Below are positions 1-11,174 of a stretch of 64,000 bases of DNA, piece after piece. The DNA is from Lepiota brunneoincarnata. Its lineage: Eukaryota > Basidiomycota > Agaricomycetes > Agaricales > Agaricaceae. Where the stretch lies: contig JAEBUN010000007.1 of assembly GCA_023014365.1 (NCBI GenBank), forward strand, positions 1,240,001-1,304,000, given 5' to 3'. Both the position numbers and the translations under genes were made by a program. The notes beneath the pieces were generated by a model, which was given only the letters and a program-made list of their open reading frames with translations, searched no databases and was not told the DNA's origin. Every line of letters begins with the position of its first letter. Position 1 is the first letter of the stretch.

Positions 1-769
1 TGAGCTGGGAATGACATTGAGTCGAGGTGTTTCGTCTCCTTGATATGAGCTCTGGGTAGGTGTACGTAGGGCAGATTTGGGGTATTTTGGTTTCACCGGA
101 GATGTCACAGCCGGGTTCGACTGTATATCTTCGGGCACGTTGGCGGGTGAAGGTTCACGAATTCGTTGAGTTCGGTGAATTTCATGTGCGTTGCTCGAAA
201 ACTCAGAAGGGTACTGTTTGTCGTGGGCGGGATGCCCAGGGCGCGTTTCGAGTCCCGGCCCATGCAGCCCACGGCTAAAGTTATGTGGAATTTTGGTGGC
301 GACAGGCCGAGAAGATGCAATAAACGAAGGAGGGCGAGTCATCCTATCAACCGTGTCCCGCAAAGAGGGGCAGTAATTGCGCCTCGATCTGAGGTAGTCC
401 AGCTATCTGACTTTGTCGTTTCTCCCGCTTGACGAGCTTTGCATGTGCGAGATGGCTGGCTGCATGGGTCTGTCTAGAGGATCTTGGAGACCTGAATTCA
501 AACGATGACTCCGATGACGAGGAACCGGGAGGATACGACATTGGCATAAATTGCTCGTAATGACTCGCGTTGTCGGTTTGATCGCCCAGGGTCGAGGGCG
601 GCTTGTTTTCCTTGCGTTGTGCTTGGTGAACGCTAGAGTAATGCACACCGCTAGCAGCAGCAGCGTAGTATGAAGGGGGATAGAAGGTTGGTAGCTGGGG
701 CGTGGATCCTATGCGGGGGCTCGGGGTGGCGAGCAGCCGCGGCGATTTGTTCGTTATTGTCAACGGCAT
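1..769 (-). CDS. Disordered hypothetical protein, partial, one frameshift
   Basis: I do not recognise a domain. Reading the minus strand from an ATG at 769 gives a protein rich in Ser, Pro, Gln and Arg with no membrane segment or signal peptide, so it is probably intrinsically disordered. The first frame stops at 347, but a second frame stays open from about 370 to the window edge. The switch lies at the G run 367-370: dropping one base joins the frames and gives the stretch LLPSLRDTVDRMTRPPS, which reads like a conserved, possibly helical, segment. The gene therefore runs off the left edge, and about 255 residues are visible. Two stop codons lie immediately 5' of the chosen ATG in its frame, so either this is the start or an upstream exon joins here. 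Function unknown; a regulatory or scaffold protein is only a guess. Confidence 0.5.
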
Positions 770-1264
770 TGATTATCACGAAAACGACTGTCTGGATTTC
801 GTCGCCAAGTACCTGCTTGGATAAATACCACAGGAAGAATCGCACAGCGACCTGAGCTGAGGTTTAAACGTTCAAGACATGTTGCACTCTTCAGGATGAC
901 AGAAACCCGCGGCCAATGGCGCCTATTTGCCATCGGCCACGAAAACAAACACCGAACAATCACAAGTGAATCAAGTACCGGTAGTATTCACGAACCTTTG
1001 ATCCTTTGAAGTGCTCGACACTCTTGTTCAGGTGGCACTGGTCATAAGTAAAATACTCGATGGGATTTTCTGGAGCAGTGTTTAATATTACACAGGGAAC
1101 GAGCGCGGCCGATGCCTCCTCTATTTCTGGAGCAAGAACGGAGCGGGCTTCGAAAGCGGTCACCTATTATAATAGAAGTTGTATTCAGAGCAATGTAAAT
1201 AGCATGAAGTCCAGCTAAGACATTCGAGGGAGAGTTCAACGAGGGTATCACGTTCATGTGAGCA
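770..1264. other. Intergenic, 5' of the hypothetical gene and 3' of the peroxiredoxin
   Basis: I see no gene here. Short open frames on both strands lack recognisable motifs. The stretch should hold the promoter of the leftmost gene and the 3' UTR of the peroxiredoxin gene. Confidence 0.4.
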
Positions 1265-2239
1265 TTAGTCGGTACGAGGACGCTTGTTAGTATGACCATT
1301 GGTGTGGCCATTGGCATTCATAGCATGGAAGTATTCGAGTTTTTCGGTCGGGTTGGGTTTGATGGTTTTGGAGCCCTCGTTCCAGTTCGCGGGACAAACT
1401 TCACCGTGCTTATCCTGAATTACAAGTCATCAGTGAATAACTTTTTTGGTTACTGTACGGAGGTGGGCAACATACGGTAAACTGAAAGGCTTTGATCAAA
1501 CGGATTGTCCTCATCAACGGAACGACCGACAGGGAGATCATTCACGGTGATTTGCCTATTAATTGATGGCGGCTATTAAGTGTTTCCGATTATCATCCAC
1601 AAGCAATTTCATCACCTTAAAATGCCCTTAGGGTCGATTAGGAACATGCCCCGCAGAGAAATGCCCTCATCCTCGAGCAAAACACCATAGTCGCGAGAGA
1701 TTTGCATATTCCTATCGGCAACAAGAGGAAGCTTAAGATCTGGACCAAGACCACCCTCCTTGCGGTTTTGCGTTGCCCAGGCCAGGTGAGAAAATTTAGA
1801 GTCCGTCGAAATGCCTGTCCCAGCGTCAGTGAGGTTCAGGACTTTTGCGAGTACGGCTGATAACTACCAAGGACAGTCGTGTTTAGCTGTTCGAACTGGG
1901 CAAGCGCGTCATTAAAAGCGAGGATTTCGCTATTCTAGGGTGAGCGGCTATTATAAAGAAGAAAAAAAAAGAGCGCTCACGTCGGGCATACGAAAGTGAA
2001 GTCCCTAAACGATGATAATCAGTTTTGAGAGGGGTGCAAGATTGGGGCCACGCATACAAAGGATAGAAAAGAAGGACAACCCTATAGGAACAAAAAATGA
2101 GTCGCGACCTCGGGAGGCATGTTGTCAAGGACGCGTACCATCGACCAAGATAGCTGGCCAAGGAAACCTCCTGAAAAGTGCTTTCAACGACGGCATCGGC
2201 TTTGAAGGTAGGGGCAGGGCGCTGAATGAGGGCAACCAT
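1265..2239 (-). CDS. TSA1: 2-Cys peroxiredoxin (Tsa1/AhpC type), 7 exons
   Basis: Thioredoxin-dependent peroxidase that reduces hydrogen peroxide and organic hydroperoxides, normally cytosolic. Seven exons on the minus strand: 2239-2139, 2081-2058, 2004-1981, 1929-1868, 1814-1616, 1555-1476 and 1414-1265. The product is about 212 residues, the usual family length. It starts [18 protein letters not shown] and carries the peroxidatic cysteine in DFTFVCPTE (residue 48) and the resolving cysteine in GEVCPANW (about 170), so it is a typical 2-Cys enzyme. The C-terminal tail after EYFHA is extended with Asn, Gly, His and Thr. Exons 2 and 3 are each only 24 nt and together encode most of the active-site loop. 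One extra base near 1508-1510, between SVDE and [10 protein letters not shown], breaks the frame; removing it restores the family sequence exactly, so I suspect a sequencing error. Confidence 0.93.
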
Positions 2240-3902
2240 TTCGGAGGGCAGGAGGCGCGACTGGGGAAAAAAAAAAACAGTGAAAGTACTGGGGACTAAA
2301 AGCCCCAGCGGCCTCGTTAATATGTAAATTTCAATCGTCGCGTTATTTGGCTCCGCTTGATCCCATTAAATTGAAATGCCTTTATTTGACTGCGGCTCCG
2401 TACCAAACCGTTTTGGTAACTTAGAAAGTGGAAACACTTACTCTCAGCTCGGCGCTGTGGAACTCCTGAGCTTCAAGCTTCAATATCCGGGCTTCAATAT
2501 TCAATGGTGAAAAATAGGAAATAGGCGCTCCACAATTCTCCCGACATCTCTCTTCCTGGTACTACTGACCCTGAGCAGGATTCGGGTGTTGTGCAATGAC
2601 TTCGAGGACCGAATGCCTCCTTGTTACCTTATGCTACCTTCCAGTACAAGAATTGCGCTTGGCGGAGAAACTACAGGTCATCTTGACTTTGAGAACTGTT
2701 GATGACGTCGGGATACTTCAAAATTTGGGCGTTCTCTGGCAACACCCGATCAATGAGGAGCGTGATTTGTGATTCCCTCAGAATCAGGTTCCTCTTAATA
2801 GTGATATCCTATCAGACCGCAGCTGATTGATCCTTGTAACTAGAATGGCTCGGGGGTTTATCGTCCTATCAGGTAGGAGTTGAATGTAGGTCAGGCACCA
2901 ATCTCCCAGGACACTCACGAGCAAAAGACCAAGAACAGGACTTTCACACGAACAAATAATTTTATACTTGCCAATTAAGCCCTTGTTAGATCTTTCGCTG
3001 TGCTTGAAGGCGATCCGAAGTTGAGTATCCATCGTCTGGTCATTCTTAAGCCTAGAACTTGTATGACGTAATGTATGTTATATTGATCGCAATCGTCGAC
3101 TTTTCTCGGGACCTGCGCTCTCCTTCCTGCTTCCTGGATACTTATCCTCCTTGAAAACCTGGAAGAGTAGCGCTTACGAGTGGGAAGAGGAATTTCATGT
3201 TCCATAGTCCCCCTGGTTCGAGAGGCCCAGCAAGGCTACCGATGGAATTCTGTTCCCGCGCTGGAGTTTTCTCGAGATGACGTATACCCAACGGTGTGGC
3301 TCCCTAGTCTATTCGCCAGGGTCTGGGCCCTGAGATTGGAGTAAATTACTGTATGTCCAGGCAACTTACTGACGAGAATACATAGCCCAACTTCTGACCA
3401 CCACTATTAGAGCTGTAGCTCCAATGGCGCTGCGCGGTTCGTATGGCCCGGATCAATCCATGCCAACTATCCCCATAGAAGTCCCAATCTGCGGCCGCCC
3501 ACATGCCCAAGTACGAATGATGCTCCAAGGAATGCTGTAATAAGGCATGACGCAACGGACCCAAGTGCTAATATACTTAAACGAGAGTGCGCTATATGCA
3601 CATCATCACCTTTGGTGTCTGTTTCCCCTCTGTTTTAGATCGTCTTCAACTTTAAACCTTACATTGCTTCCTAGACTCCCACATCAGGGGACCCGAGTTT
3701 TTGTCGAGCGCTTTGTTACGGCTGCCACTGTTACACAGCCTCTTCTCACACGCTCTCACCTCTGTTTTCCTCCCCAAGGTATGCGTAGTGGACCCCTTGG
3801 TAGGCCAATCCACAATACGATTCAGGCTCTCTCCCCTTGATCGTGGTCTGGTATGTAGAGTCAAGCTCCTGCTACAGTCATATCTGACTCGCCATTTACA
3901 GG
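2240..3902. other. Unassigned stretch between peroxiredoxin and DUF4238-kinase
   Basis: No recognisable gene. Minus-strand open frames at 2784-3032, 2975-3205 and 3346-3564 could be exons of an unknown or decayed gene, but none shows a known motif and their joins are not convincing. The left part must contain the peroxiredoxin promoter and the right part the promoter of the kinase gene. Confidence 0.3.
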
Positions 3903-6274
3903 ATGACCGCTGCTACCCCCAATTACTTTCCACAATTTCTGTGGAAATTCTGGTTGTCTCATGGGTAACATTCATTCCCGCTGGTTCTTTACGTGAATCT
4001 AATCCTGGTTCTAGCTTGACGCAAGACATCACAACCTCCCCCAGCTCGCGCGTACACAAATACGATGCCTATGATAACGAGTTGACCGAACAACACCAGG
4101 CCCCTCTTTGGCCGAGACCCTATCTTCCAAGATATCTGCTCCGATGATTTGGATATAGAGACAGCCAAAATCTACGACCAAGCGACAGAAGAGTTTGCGC
4201 GCCTGGAGAAACTCAGCGAGGCTACCCTGACCAGCGTTCTCCACCGTACAGTCTGGTCAGATGTCGAAACTTCACCTCGCAGAGTCGCCCTAGATCGGAC
4301 AGAGGCAGAGGCTCTTCGCAAGTACCTCACATTTGTACGGTTTCCGAAACGGCGCAGGTTACCGAAAGACGATCGAATCTCTACGTGAGGCCGCAGAGGA
4401 GAAGCCACAGGAAGGAAGTTTCTACCCCGCATACCGACCTATCTTCGTCAAAATTCGTAAACGATATATACTGCGACAGTTTATTTCGTTCCTCACGCAT
4501 AGTTCTGAAGGTGGTGCCTCGCCCCGTTTGCGGCCCGGGGATGTGGTTAACAGCGCCGGTGCCGTCCTCGATACCTTCAGAGATATTATGGAACTATATT
4601 GCTGGCGTTTGTGCAACGCGGAGATTTGTCTTGGAATAGCCTCTGATGAGCAGGAATTCCTGCTCCCTGATTGCTTATTTGGCACTCTGGATGAAAATTT
4701 CCAAGAAGATCCGTATGTCCCGTTCGATATCCCTCGGGACCCATCACTCATGTCGTTATAGGACTTGTTGCGATTTCTTTTTCCCTATCTTCCCCACCCT
4801 TTCTGTCTATGTTTTGGGCACAACTGAAGATAGCCGTACTTCGAAGCCAGGTTCTGTGCAAAGCCCGATCTGGGTCGACATAGGCATCGAATCTGCCTCC
4901 GACGTGCATCTGCGTAACGCCATGATTCTTCAGACATATCCCCACTACCTTTATTTTTCCTCTCTCCGCACCGTCGCGCTCTCGATTTCGTCATATGACG
5001 AGTTCCGCTGGATACAAGAACACCAGGATTATAGCCGCTTGAGGCAGAGGTGTAGACAGAAGTTTATGCAGGAAACAGTAACGAAGACCTTGGTCTTGAG
5101 GCCCTCAGTGGTTCTGGCCGATCTAACAGACCAAGTCAGGATGGTTGGAAATTCTGCAGTTGCACATGGTTCGTTTTCGGATGTTTGGAAGGGGAGATGG
5201 GATGATCCTGTTGAAAGACGAACAAGATTTGTAAGATTAAACCTCCTTCCCGCGGACGCCTCCTTTTACGCCTTGTAGGTTGCTGTCAAGTTTTTGCGTC
5301 AGATCTTGGTTCATAACGTCCGCGAGAAACTGTTGAAGGTGGATGTCATTATGCTGAAGTGCACCAGCAGTGTAGCTGACCCCATTTTGTTCTATAGCGT
5401 CTTCAATCAGAAGTTATTGCGTGGCATAAACTCTGCCACCGCAACGTCAGCCAGCTGTTTGGTATAGTCCAATCTACCCACAGCATCGGAATGGTTTCTC
5501 TCTGGTATGATAACGGCACAATATGCGAATACTTGAAACGCAATCCCAAAGCTGACAGGTTAAAACTGGTGAAATATTTTCTCGTTGTCAGAAGTCATTC
5601 GCCAATGCTTAGACCTCTTGCCCTTAGCTCATTCAAGTGGCCTCTGGGATTGACTATCTACATAACTTCAAGCCTGTCATCATACACGGAGACCTGAAAG
5701 GGGTAAGCTGAGGCCTTTTGTCACAAAAATGGCGCTGAGCATTATAAATAGTGCAATATATTAATTGATGACCTTGGGTTTGCCGTCATCAGCGACTTTG
5801 GCCTTGCCCAGGTTATGGAAGAGACTAAACCAAAGACTGATAACAAGAACGGAACCTCTTTCTTCGCCGGATCTACGAGGTGGATGGCACCAGAGTTGAT
5901 TTTCGCTCTCGCCACGGATGATAGATGTATTCCCCCTGTCACCACTCAGACCGACGTATATGCTTTTGCATCTATCTGTCTCGAAGTGAGTATATGGTAG
6001 CTTTCACGAAAGCGGCGGCCTCTAATAATCTCTCTTCCAGGTCGCAACAGGCCGACTGCCCTATCCCCACCGCAGCAACGACTACTCCGTCACTGTTGAC
6101 ATCCTGCGTGGGATCAAGCCGAATCATGGTATCTCATTTCAGATTCAGGACATGAAGCTCAAGTGTGTAGATCTGTTCTGGGGCATGCTCAACCGATGCT
6201 GGGATGGCCGCGGAGGCTTACGTCCAACTATGAGCGAGATGCTTGCATTCTTGGAGAATATGGTTACCTCTTAA
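3903..6274 (+). CDS. DUF4238 domain fused to a TKL-like protein kinase
   Basis: The N-terminal half (about 4095-5150) resembles the fungal DUF4238 family: a segment with FARLEKLSEATLTSVLHRT, then RFRNGAGYRKTIESL, and later FFPIFPTLSVYVLG and SSLRTVALSISSYDEF. The C-terminal half (about 5160-6274) is a kinase with the VAVKFLR lysine after an intron at 5231, HGDLKG in the catalytic loop, DFGLAQ, a GSTRWMAPE activation segment and DVYAFASICLE in helix F. The Arg of HRD is Gly, as in many fungal TKL-like kinases; Lys and both Asp are kept, so activity is plausible. Single-base shifts occur at 4344-4345 and between about 4690 and 4770. The first exon is unsure: ATG at 3903 followed by an intron from about 3964 is my choice, but the join into the frame used from 4100 is unresolved. 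Kinase exons are clear; stop at 6272-6274. Confidence 0.75.
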
Positions 6275-6730
6275 GTCCATGCGTCATATATATGCTTTCC
6301 ACCGCTTCTCTTTTTCTCTTCTTTTTTGCATCGCAACTCATTTACCCGTAGCAGGATATGCCTTTGCCCCGACAAGTGATCAGGCAAAATGCCGCTTTGT
6401 TAACAATGCTCTCATATGTTCCTGATACCCCTGGATTTACAACTGTGAATGTCCTCAACCATAGATACCCGCGCTCGAGCTAGTCGGCTTGCTAGAACCT
6501 CGTATAATTGTCTTGCCCATCTTTCTGCCCCAGGGCAATTACTCCCATGTACAGAATCCAATCTAGGTTATAAAAACAATCAACAAGCGGTCCGGCCTCA
6601 AATTCCCGAAAACTGATTCGCAGATCACCCCACGGCTGGTTTGAACTGGAATAATCATCCAGGGGCTTTCCGCAAATAATCGATATATGTGATACTTATA
6701 GTCAACTGCACTGTAGCTGTTTACATACGA
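6275..6730. other. Convergent intergenic region
   Basis: 3' flanks of the plus-strand kinase and the minus-strand hydrolase. A pyrimidine-rich run lies around 6305-6330. No gene or repeat recognised. Confidence 0.4.
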
Positions 6731-7624
6731 TTATACACTGGAGCGAATCCACTCCGAGGTCTCCAACGCCCACTCCTCCCCTTGACCACTCGACAACGCA
6801 GCATACAGGCTAATATGATTGTGACCCTTGGCCACAATCAACTTCACGGGTGACCGTATGAATTCCTCAAGTGCCTTCTGGAAATCCGCCCCCACATCAA
6901 TGGCAGGCTGTGGTTCACGTTCGGCTTCCACGAGCAATATTTTCGGCAGGCTGGTGATTCCATTCGCCTTGGCAGATTTGAGGAGTCCAAGGGGGCAATG
7001 TGATTTGATGTTCTCTTCGGTAACCCAATACATCTTACTGGGCTCCTCGAGTCCTGTAGGAATGTCAAAGTGGTAGAATCCTGACATCAGAATCAGTCCT
7101 TTAATCTTGGAGCGGAGGTCTGAACCGAGTGGAAGGACTTTAGGCTCGAGGATGAGTGTTGATGCGTGTACAGCGCCGGCGGAGTGACCAGCGATGAAGA
7201 TGGTGTCGGTGTCCGGACTGGGTGTGGTTGGTGTGATGAGGTGAGTGGAAGAATTGGCGAGCACCCAGTGGATTGCATCTCGGATATCCTCTACAGGCCC
7301 TGGATAAGTGGCATGGGGAGCGAGGCGGTAGTCTGGGATGATGGTGATGAACCCCTGCCGTGCGAAGAATGCACCGAGACAAGGGTAGGCAAAGTCGTAT
7401 GGTGCCGGTAGGACTCGCTGGCCGGTCACGAAACCCCCACCGTATAGGTAAAATAGTAGTGGGGTTTTACCGAGCGACGTTGTTGGAGGGTAGTAGATGT
7501 CAAGCTGTTGGCGTTTTTTTTAGGTACCGTAGTGTGTATTAAACTTTTCGAAGTAACGCACGCTGTGGCGGTCAGTTGGGCCGTATTTGAAACTTTTCTT
7601 CGGAACGTCTGTAACCATGGACAT
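6731..7624 (-). CDS. Alpha/beta hydrolase (HSL/esterase type)
   Basis: Small carboxylester hydrolase of unknown natural substrate, with no signal peptide and so probably cytosolic. The oxyanion-hole loop reads LYGGGF, the nucleophile elbow GHSAGA, and the likely catalytic His sits in AKGHNHISLY near the C-terminus; the acid is probably in LLVEAERE. An IPDYRLAPHATYP segment is typical of hormone-sensitive-lipase-like enzymes. The main exon is 6731 to about 7504. A stop at about 7520 in the same frame is removed by a 54-56 nt intron beginning GTGCGT at 7560 and ending CAACAG, which joins TDRHS to LDIYYPP. The start is ATG at 7624 (MSMVTDV), or the second ATG at 7618. The total of about 280 residues fits the family. 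Confidence 0.85.
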
Positions 7625-8294
7625 TCTTGGTTTCAAGACCTCCAGGAATGCCGCATGTGCTAGAGACCATAGACGTTTTCATGATCTGTCGTACAAGTTT
7701 GGAGGTAACTTTGCTTACTAGGTTCAAGTACCTCTACAATCTCGACTGATTCTAGCTGGGCTACCTTATCCATCGTGGTCAAGTATCGGGTCCTACAGAA
7801 CAGTGAGCATCGTTGTGTGCATTGTGATTCTCACGCCTACTCGCCTTTACTAGTTCCACTGGTTAAATGAACAGGCACAACCCGGGGGAGGAAAGTAAAG
7901 ATATCTATACTCTACACTTCACGGTGGTTTATATGATAGTGCAACGGACATCCTGATCCGTGTGAGATCAGAAGGCGGTGATTGTAACGAGCGGTAAAGA
8001 AAGCTTAGAATGATAAGCTGAGACATGCCGACGGGAAGTCATCCGTTGGAATTTATTATGAGAGGGATCCCGATTTGGGTGCAACGGAAAAATCACCTTC
8101 CCAGGACGATGGTAGCTTGGGATAATCGTCATCCATGTCTGGCCGCCGAACTTGGGAGACTAGCGTCGCCCGGAAGTTGGAGGCATCGATTTCACATCTT
8201 CCGGGGAACGAGTCAACATGCTGACAGAAGACTAGAAAACTAGGCCGCCAGCTAACTTCTTAGGACCATTGACAGACTTGTACACACGAAGCGG
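7625..8294. other. Intergenic, upstream of the hydrolase
   Basis: Contains the hydrolase promoter on the left and the 3' flank of the cyclodeaminase gene on the right. A plus-strand frame at 8025-8243 has no motif or codon pattern that persuades me. No repeat recognised. Confidence 0.35.
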
Positions 8295-9512
8295 TTAAGC
8301 GGTTGCATCGTACTGGTCAATTCGAGTTCCAGCACCCGGAATATCCTTTGCGCGAGACACCACCTCTTTAGCCATTACCACATCCTGCAGACCCACTCCA
8401 ACTGATTTAAACAAGGTTATAGGGCCTATGAAAGAAGAAGAAGGTCGAGCAGGAGGCGTGGGTTCCTCCCCTGGCTTTCGCGACAAGATGTGGGACAGCG
8501 GCTGATCTTGATCGTGAAGCAGAAGTTCTCCGATTTCGGTCACTGACTCCTGACCCACTCCGGCTTTTATGAGGTCCCCTGCCTCCTCTGCACACGCAAC
8601 TCGAGAATCCACCATGAGGATTTGATTGATTCGGTGACCGAAGTGGGGCCGAACTGTGGGGAGTGCCCTGCGAACCAATTCTTCTTCAACTTCCTGCATA
8701 AACGGTTTGTAGCTTCCTATTAAGACTACATGAGTCCCAGACGAGACCCACGCGGAAGGGAAGAGTGGCGAGGTGGATGAAGTGGCACAGATAATCACAT
8801 CGGCTTCTTGGATGATTTGCCGAACCGGATCCGAATCATGTGATGACAAGAGCCGGAAGGAGACATGGCTGAAGGCTGCCTTTGAAGCATGATATAGTTT
8901 CTGTGCACGCTCGTTGGTGCTACGGTTGACGATCGTGCATGATTTAATGCTAGGGCAGTGCCTCAGAAATAAGTTGATATGTGCCTCGATCTGTTTTCCT
9001 GCACCGAACATCACAATATGCTCTGGATCCTGGATGCCGACGAGGGTCATGGACAGCAAGGACCCTGAGCAGTGAAAAGCCATTAAATCTGTTCAATGCT
9101 TCTGTTCAGGAGGAGACAGAGACGAACCCGCAGCGTTTCGCAGCGCTGTCAGCTCTCGTGCATTGACAACTGCCTCCACAGCACCAGTTCTTTCGTCCAG
9201 CACCAACGTAGTTGCGGGTAATCCATTCACATCACCTTCTGTGCGTGGAATGCTGACAATTTTGATGCTAGTTCCATTCAGCGCGACCTGCGGGAATGAT
9301 ACTCTCGCAGGCATAAATAATGTAACATGAGACTGCATGTCAATCGAGACGCGATGGGGCGTTTGTATGTCAGCCTCGTCCTCTGGAGGCATTCGGTTAC
9401 TGGTACTCGAAAGCGCGATAAATACGCGTGCCATGAGTTCTTGGAGGAAATTCGTGTCTAATGAAGAGACAATTTTCTTTACATCGGCGGCTGAAAGCAC
9501 AATGAGAGACAT
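8295..9512 (-). CDS. Ornithine cyclodeaminase / mu-crystallin family protein
   Basis: NAD(P)-dependent family that includes ornithine cyclodeaminase, ketimine reductase and opine-type reductases; the substrate cannot be told from sequence alone. Two exons, 9512-9128 and 9064-8295, joined by an intron with a GTTCGT donor and a CTCAG acceptor; the join gives RNAAGSLLSMTLVG. The N-terminal half holds the substrate region, including the typical LDERTGAVEAVVNARELTALR segment. The Rossmann part has GAGKQIEAH, then ADVIICATSSTSPLF, where the second phosphate-binding turn is expected. Near the C-terminus, GVGLQDVVMAKEVV is the usual family signature. Length about 385 residues, slightly above the common 330-370. 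Frame intact throughout. Neighbouring sulfur-amino-acid metabolism (MET17 at 11.5 kb) may be coincidental. Confidence 0.9.
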
Positions 9513-9630
9513 TGGTTAGTACAGTGGCCCGTAGGGCAGTATCGGGCAAGGCGACTCGGATGGATCAAGGGAATGAGAATCGATGCGTGTAAGTGCTCCG
9601 GCCCGACGCGATACCCGGCGCGTTAATACG

Positions 9631-9691
9631 GCGATCAAACAATATCACGTGATTTCCTCTTGGTTGGAAGCACGTGATATTGTTTGATCGC
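9631..9691. repeat. Perfect 21-bp inverted repeat with 19-nt spacer
   Basis: The arms 9631-9651 and 9671-9691 are exact reverse complements; the right arm begins CACGTGATATTG and the spacer is 9652-9670. Each arm ends at the spacer with CACGTG, the core E-box, so the site could be a hairpin, a paired bHLH site or the terminus of a small element. It directly abuts the tRNA-like segment at 9694. Confidence 0.85.
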
Positions 9692-9693
9692 GT

Positions 9694-9845
9694 TGCTCAT
9701 TGCGGTATTTCTGCAGACTACATATTCTTGGTTCGATTCCAAGACCTTGCACTTTCGCAGCTTGCTGCCCTATCTTCGGCCGGCCTGACGCACGCTTAAG
9801 TAAGGATCTGGCTAAGGAATTACACACAGACAGACAGACGAAAAA
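9694..9845 (+). repeat. tRNA-Cys-like segment, possible SINE head
   Basis: A perfect RNA polymerase III B box, GGTTCGATTCC, lies at 9730-9740 inside a TCTTG/CAAGA stem. An A-box-like TTGCTCATTGCGG starts at 9694, and between them TTTCTGCAGACTACA resembles the anticodon arm of tRNA-Cys (GCA). The A-to-B spacing is short (36 nt) and no acceptor stem can be paired, so this is not a working tRNA gene. A tetranucleotide run (CAGA repeated) follows at about 9826-9838. A tRNA-derived SINE or tRNA relic is the best reading. Confidence 0.45.
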
Positions 9846-10805
9846 GCCGTAGTGTAAAAGACTACGCAGTGGGCCGGCCTCTCATCAGGCACCATGCCAT
9901 GAGGGGTCCGAGTGGGAGGGATGCCCCAGGCCCAGCCCCCCCTTTCTACCTACCTGTACGGGGACCTGGAGGCACCCCGGCGTGCTAGCCGGTCCGGCAG
10001 ATCAAGTAATATATTGATTCATACCCCCCCACAGCCATCCTAAGTTAAGTAGTCTAATTCTGTCGCTACATGAGCCAAGGTGAGTTAGGGCAGCAATTAA
10101 GCCCTCTGCTATCTTGCGTGGGTTTGTTAACGCTTCTGCAGTGCCTATGCCATCAAACCCGGGGCCTGGCTGCCTTCGGTATGCCCGCGTTATGATGATT
10201 CGCGCACTCTACGGCCCCTCGACTTCAATGTCATACGATCACCACTAACCTCCTCGCCTCAATCTGAAACGCTGGCCTCGGATTCGCATTTTCTCAACCC
10301 CACCTGCCCTCCGCAAGGTTAAGAAACACAAGTTGCATTGACCTACGGCTTTACCCGCTGACTGAGAGCGTCGGCTGGGCTGAATTTGTCGTTGGGGCCC
10401 GAACAGACGCTCATCCCTTGGCAGCACGCCCTGTGGATTTCGCGCCTTCTGCCCTCTGGTAGCGTTCTTGTGCCTGGCATCTTTCGAGAGTTTAGACTTG
10501 GATGGCGTTGGCGCATATGCTCATACGGCACCATAATTATATTCTGCCTGATACTTAGTCGATTTCAAGGAGTCCGCGCCTTTAAGCCCTTGTATGTTAC
10601 ACAAAGAAAGCTAAGGTCTCCTTCTAGGTGAGCTGAGGGTGTCAGAACTGTGAACACTTACTGAGAATTCTGTTAACGCCTAAATTGGCCCAAACTTTGC
10701 GCGTCCTCGCTGAAGTTCAATAGTACTGTACATTAATGCCAAAACCACGGTGGGAGGAGTTGCGCGTTGAATGATGTCCGAAGTTGTGGAAGACCCTCCC
10801 GACTA
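9846..10805. other. Gene-free region with GC-rich patch
   Basis: A GC-rich patch at about 9890-10000 with short C and G runs is followed by ordinary-looking DNA. Open frames at 10245-10534 (minus) and 10386-10631 (plus) overlap each other and show no motif. No gene supported. Confidence 0.35.
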
Positions 10806-11174
10806 CTACGTCGAGGATTGGAAAACTGCCGGGGTCAAAGACTTGCTACTCACGACGACACCATACGGTTCATGCCTTGGATAAAAAAAAAATACTCGAG
10901 GTTCGAGGTCGAAACGACTGACCTCGATCGTCTTTCCATGGATCTTATCCGCCCACCCGGCAAAATGTCTGAATGTTGTAACCGCACCCGCGATATCTAT
11001 TGCCTTAGCAAAATGAAAGTGTCTCCCTGCATACACCCGTCTCAGGAACGACATTGAATCACTGCGCGAGTTGTCAACAGATACACGCGAAACCCCATTG
11101 CCCACACGGGGGCCGAGTTGGTCCAGGGTGCGGTAGATCTCTACTGACTGGTCCCAGAGTATTCGTGAAACCAT
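10806..11174 (-). pseudogene. Aldehyde dehydrogenase fragment
   Basis: The minus strand encodes an ALDH-superfamily piece: AKAIDIAGAVTTFRHFAGW, then ADKIHGKTIE, then PRHEPYGVV followed by a GTGAGT donor-like site at about 10850. In an intact enzyme this region leads into the cofactor-binding IPWNFP motif and later the catalytic Glu and Cys; none of these is found downstream. The sequence 5' of the conserved core also departs from the family and is out of frame in places. About 60 of roughly 500 residues are recognisable, so this is a relic or an inserted fragment. Confidence 0.75.

Noticed and set aside
7505..7560. In-frame stop inside the alpha/beta hydrolase
   Set aside because: A canonical GTGCGT...CAACAG intron removes it and joins family-like sequence, so it is not a nonsense mutation.
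9687..9760. Functional tRNA-Cys gene
   Set aside because: The T arm and anticodon-like arm are present, but no acceptor stem pairs and the A-to-B box spacing is too short.
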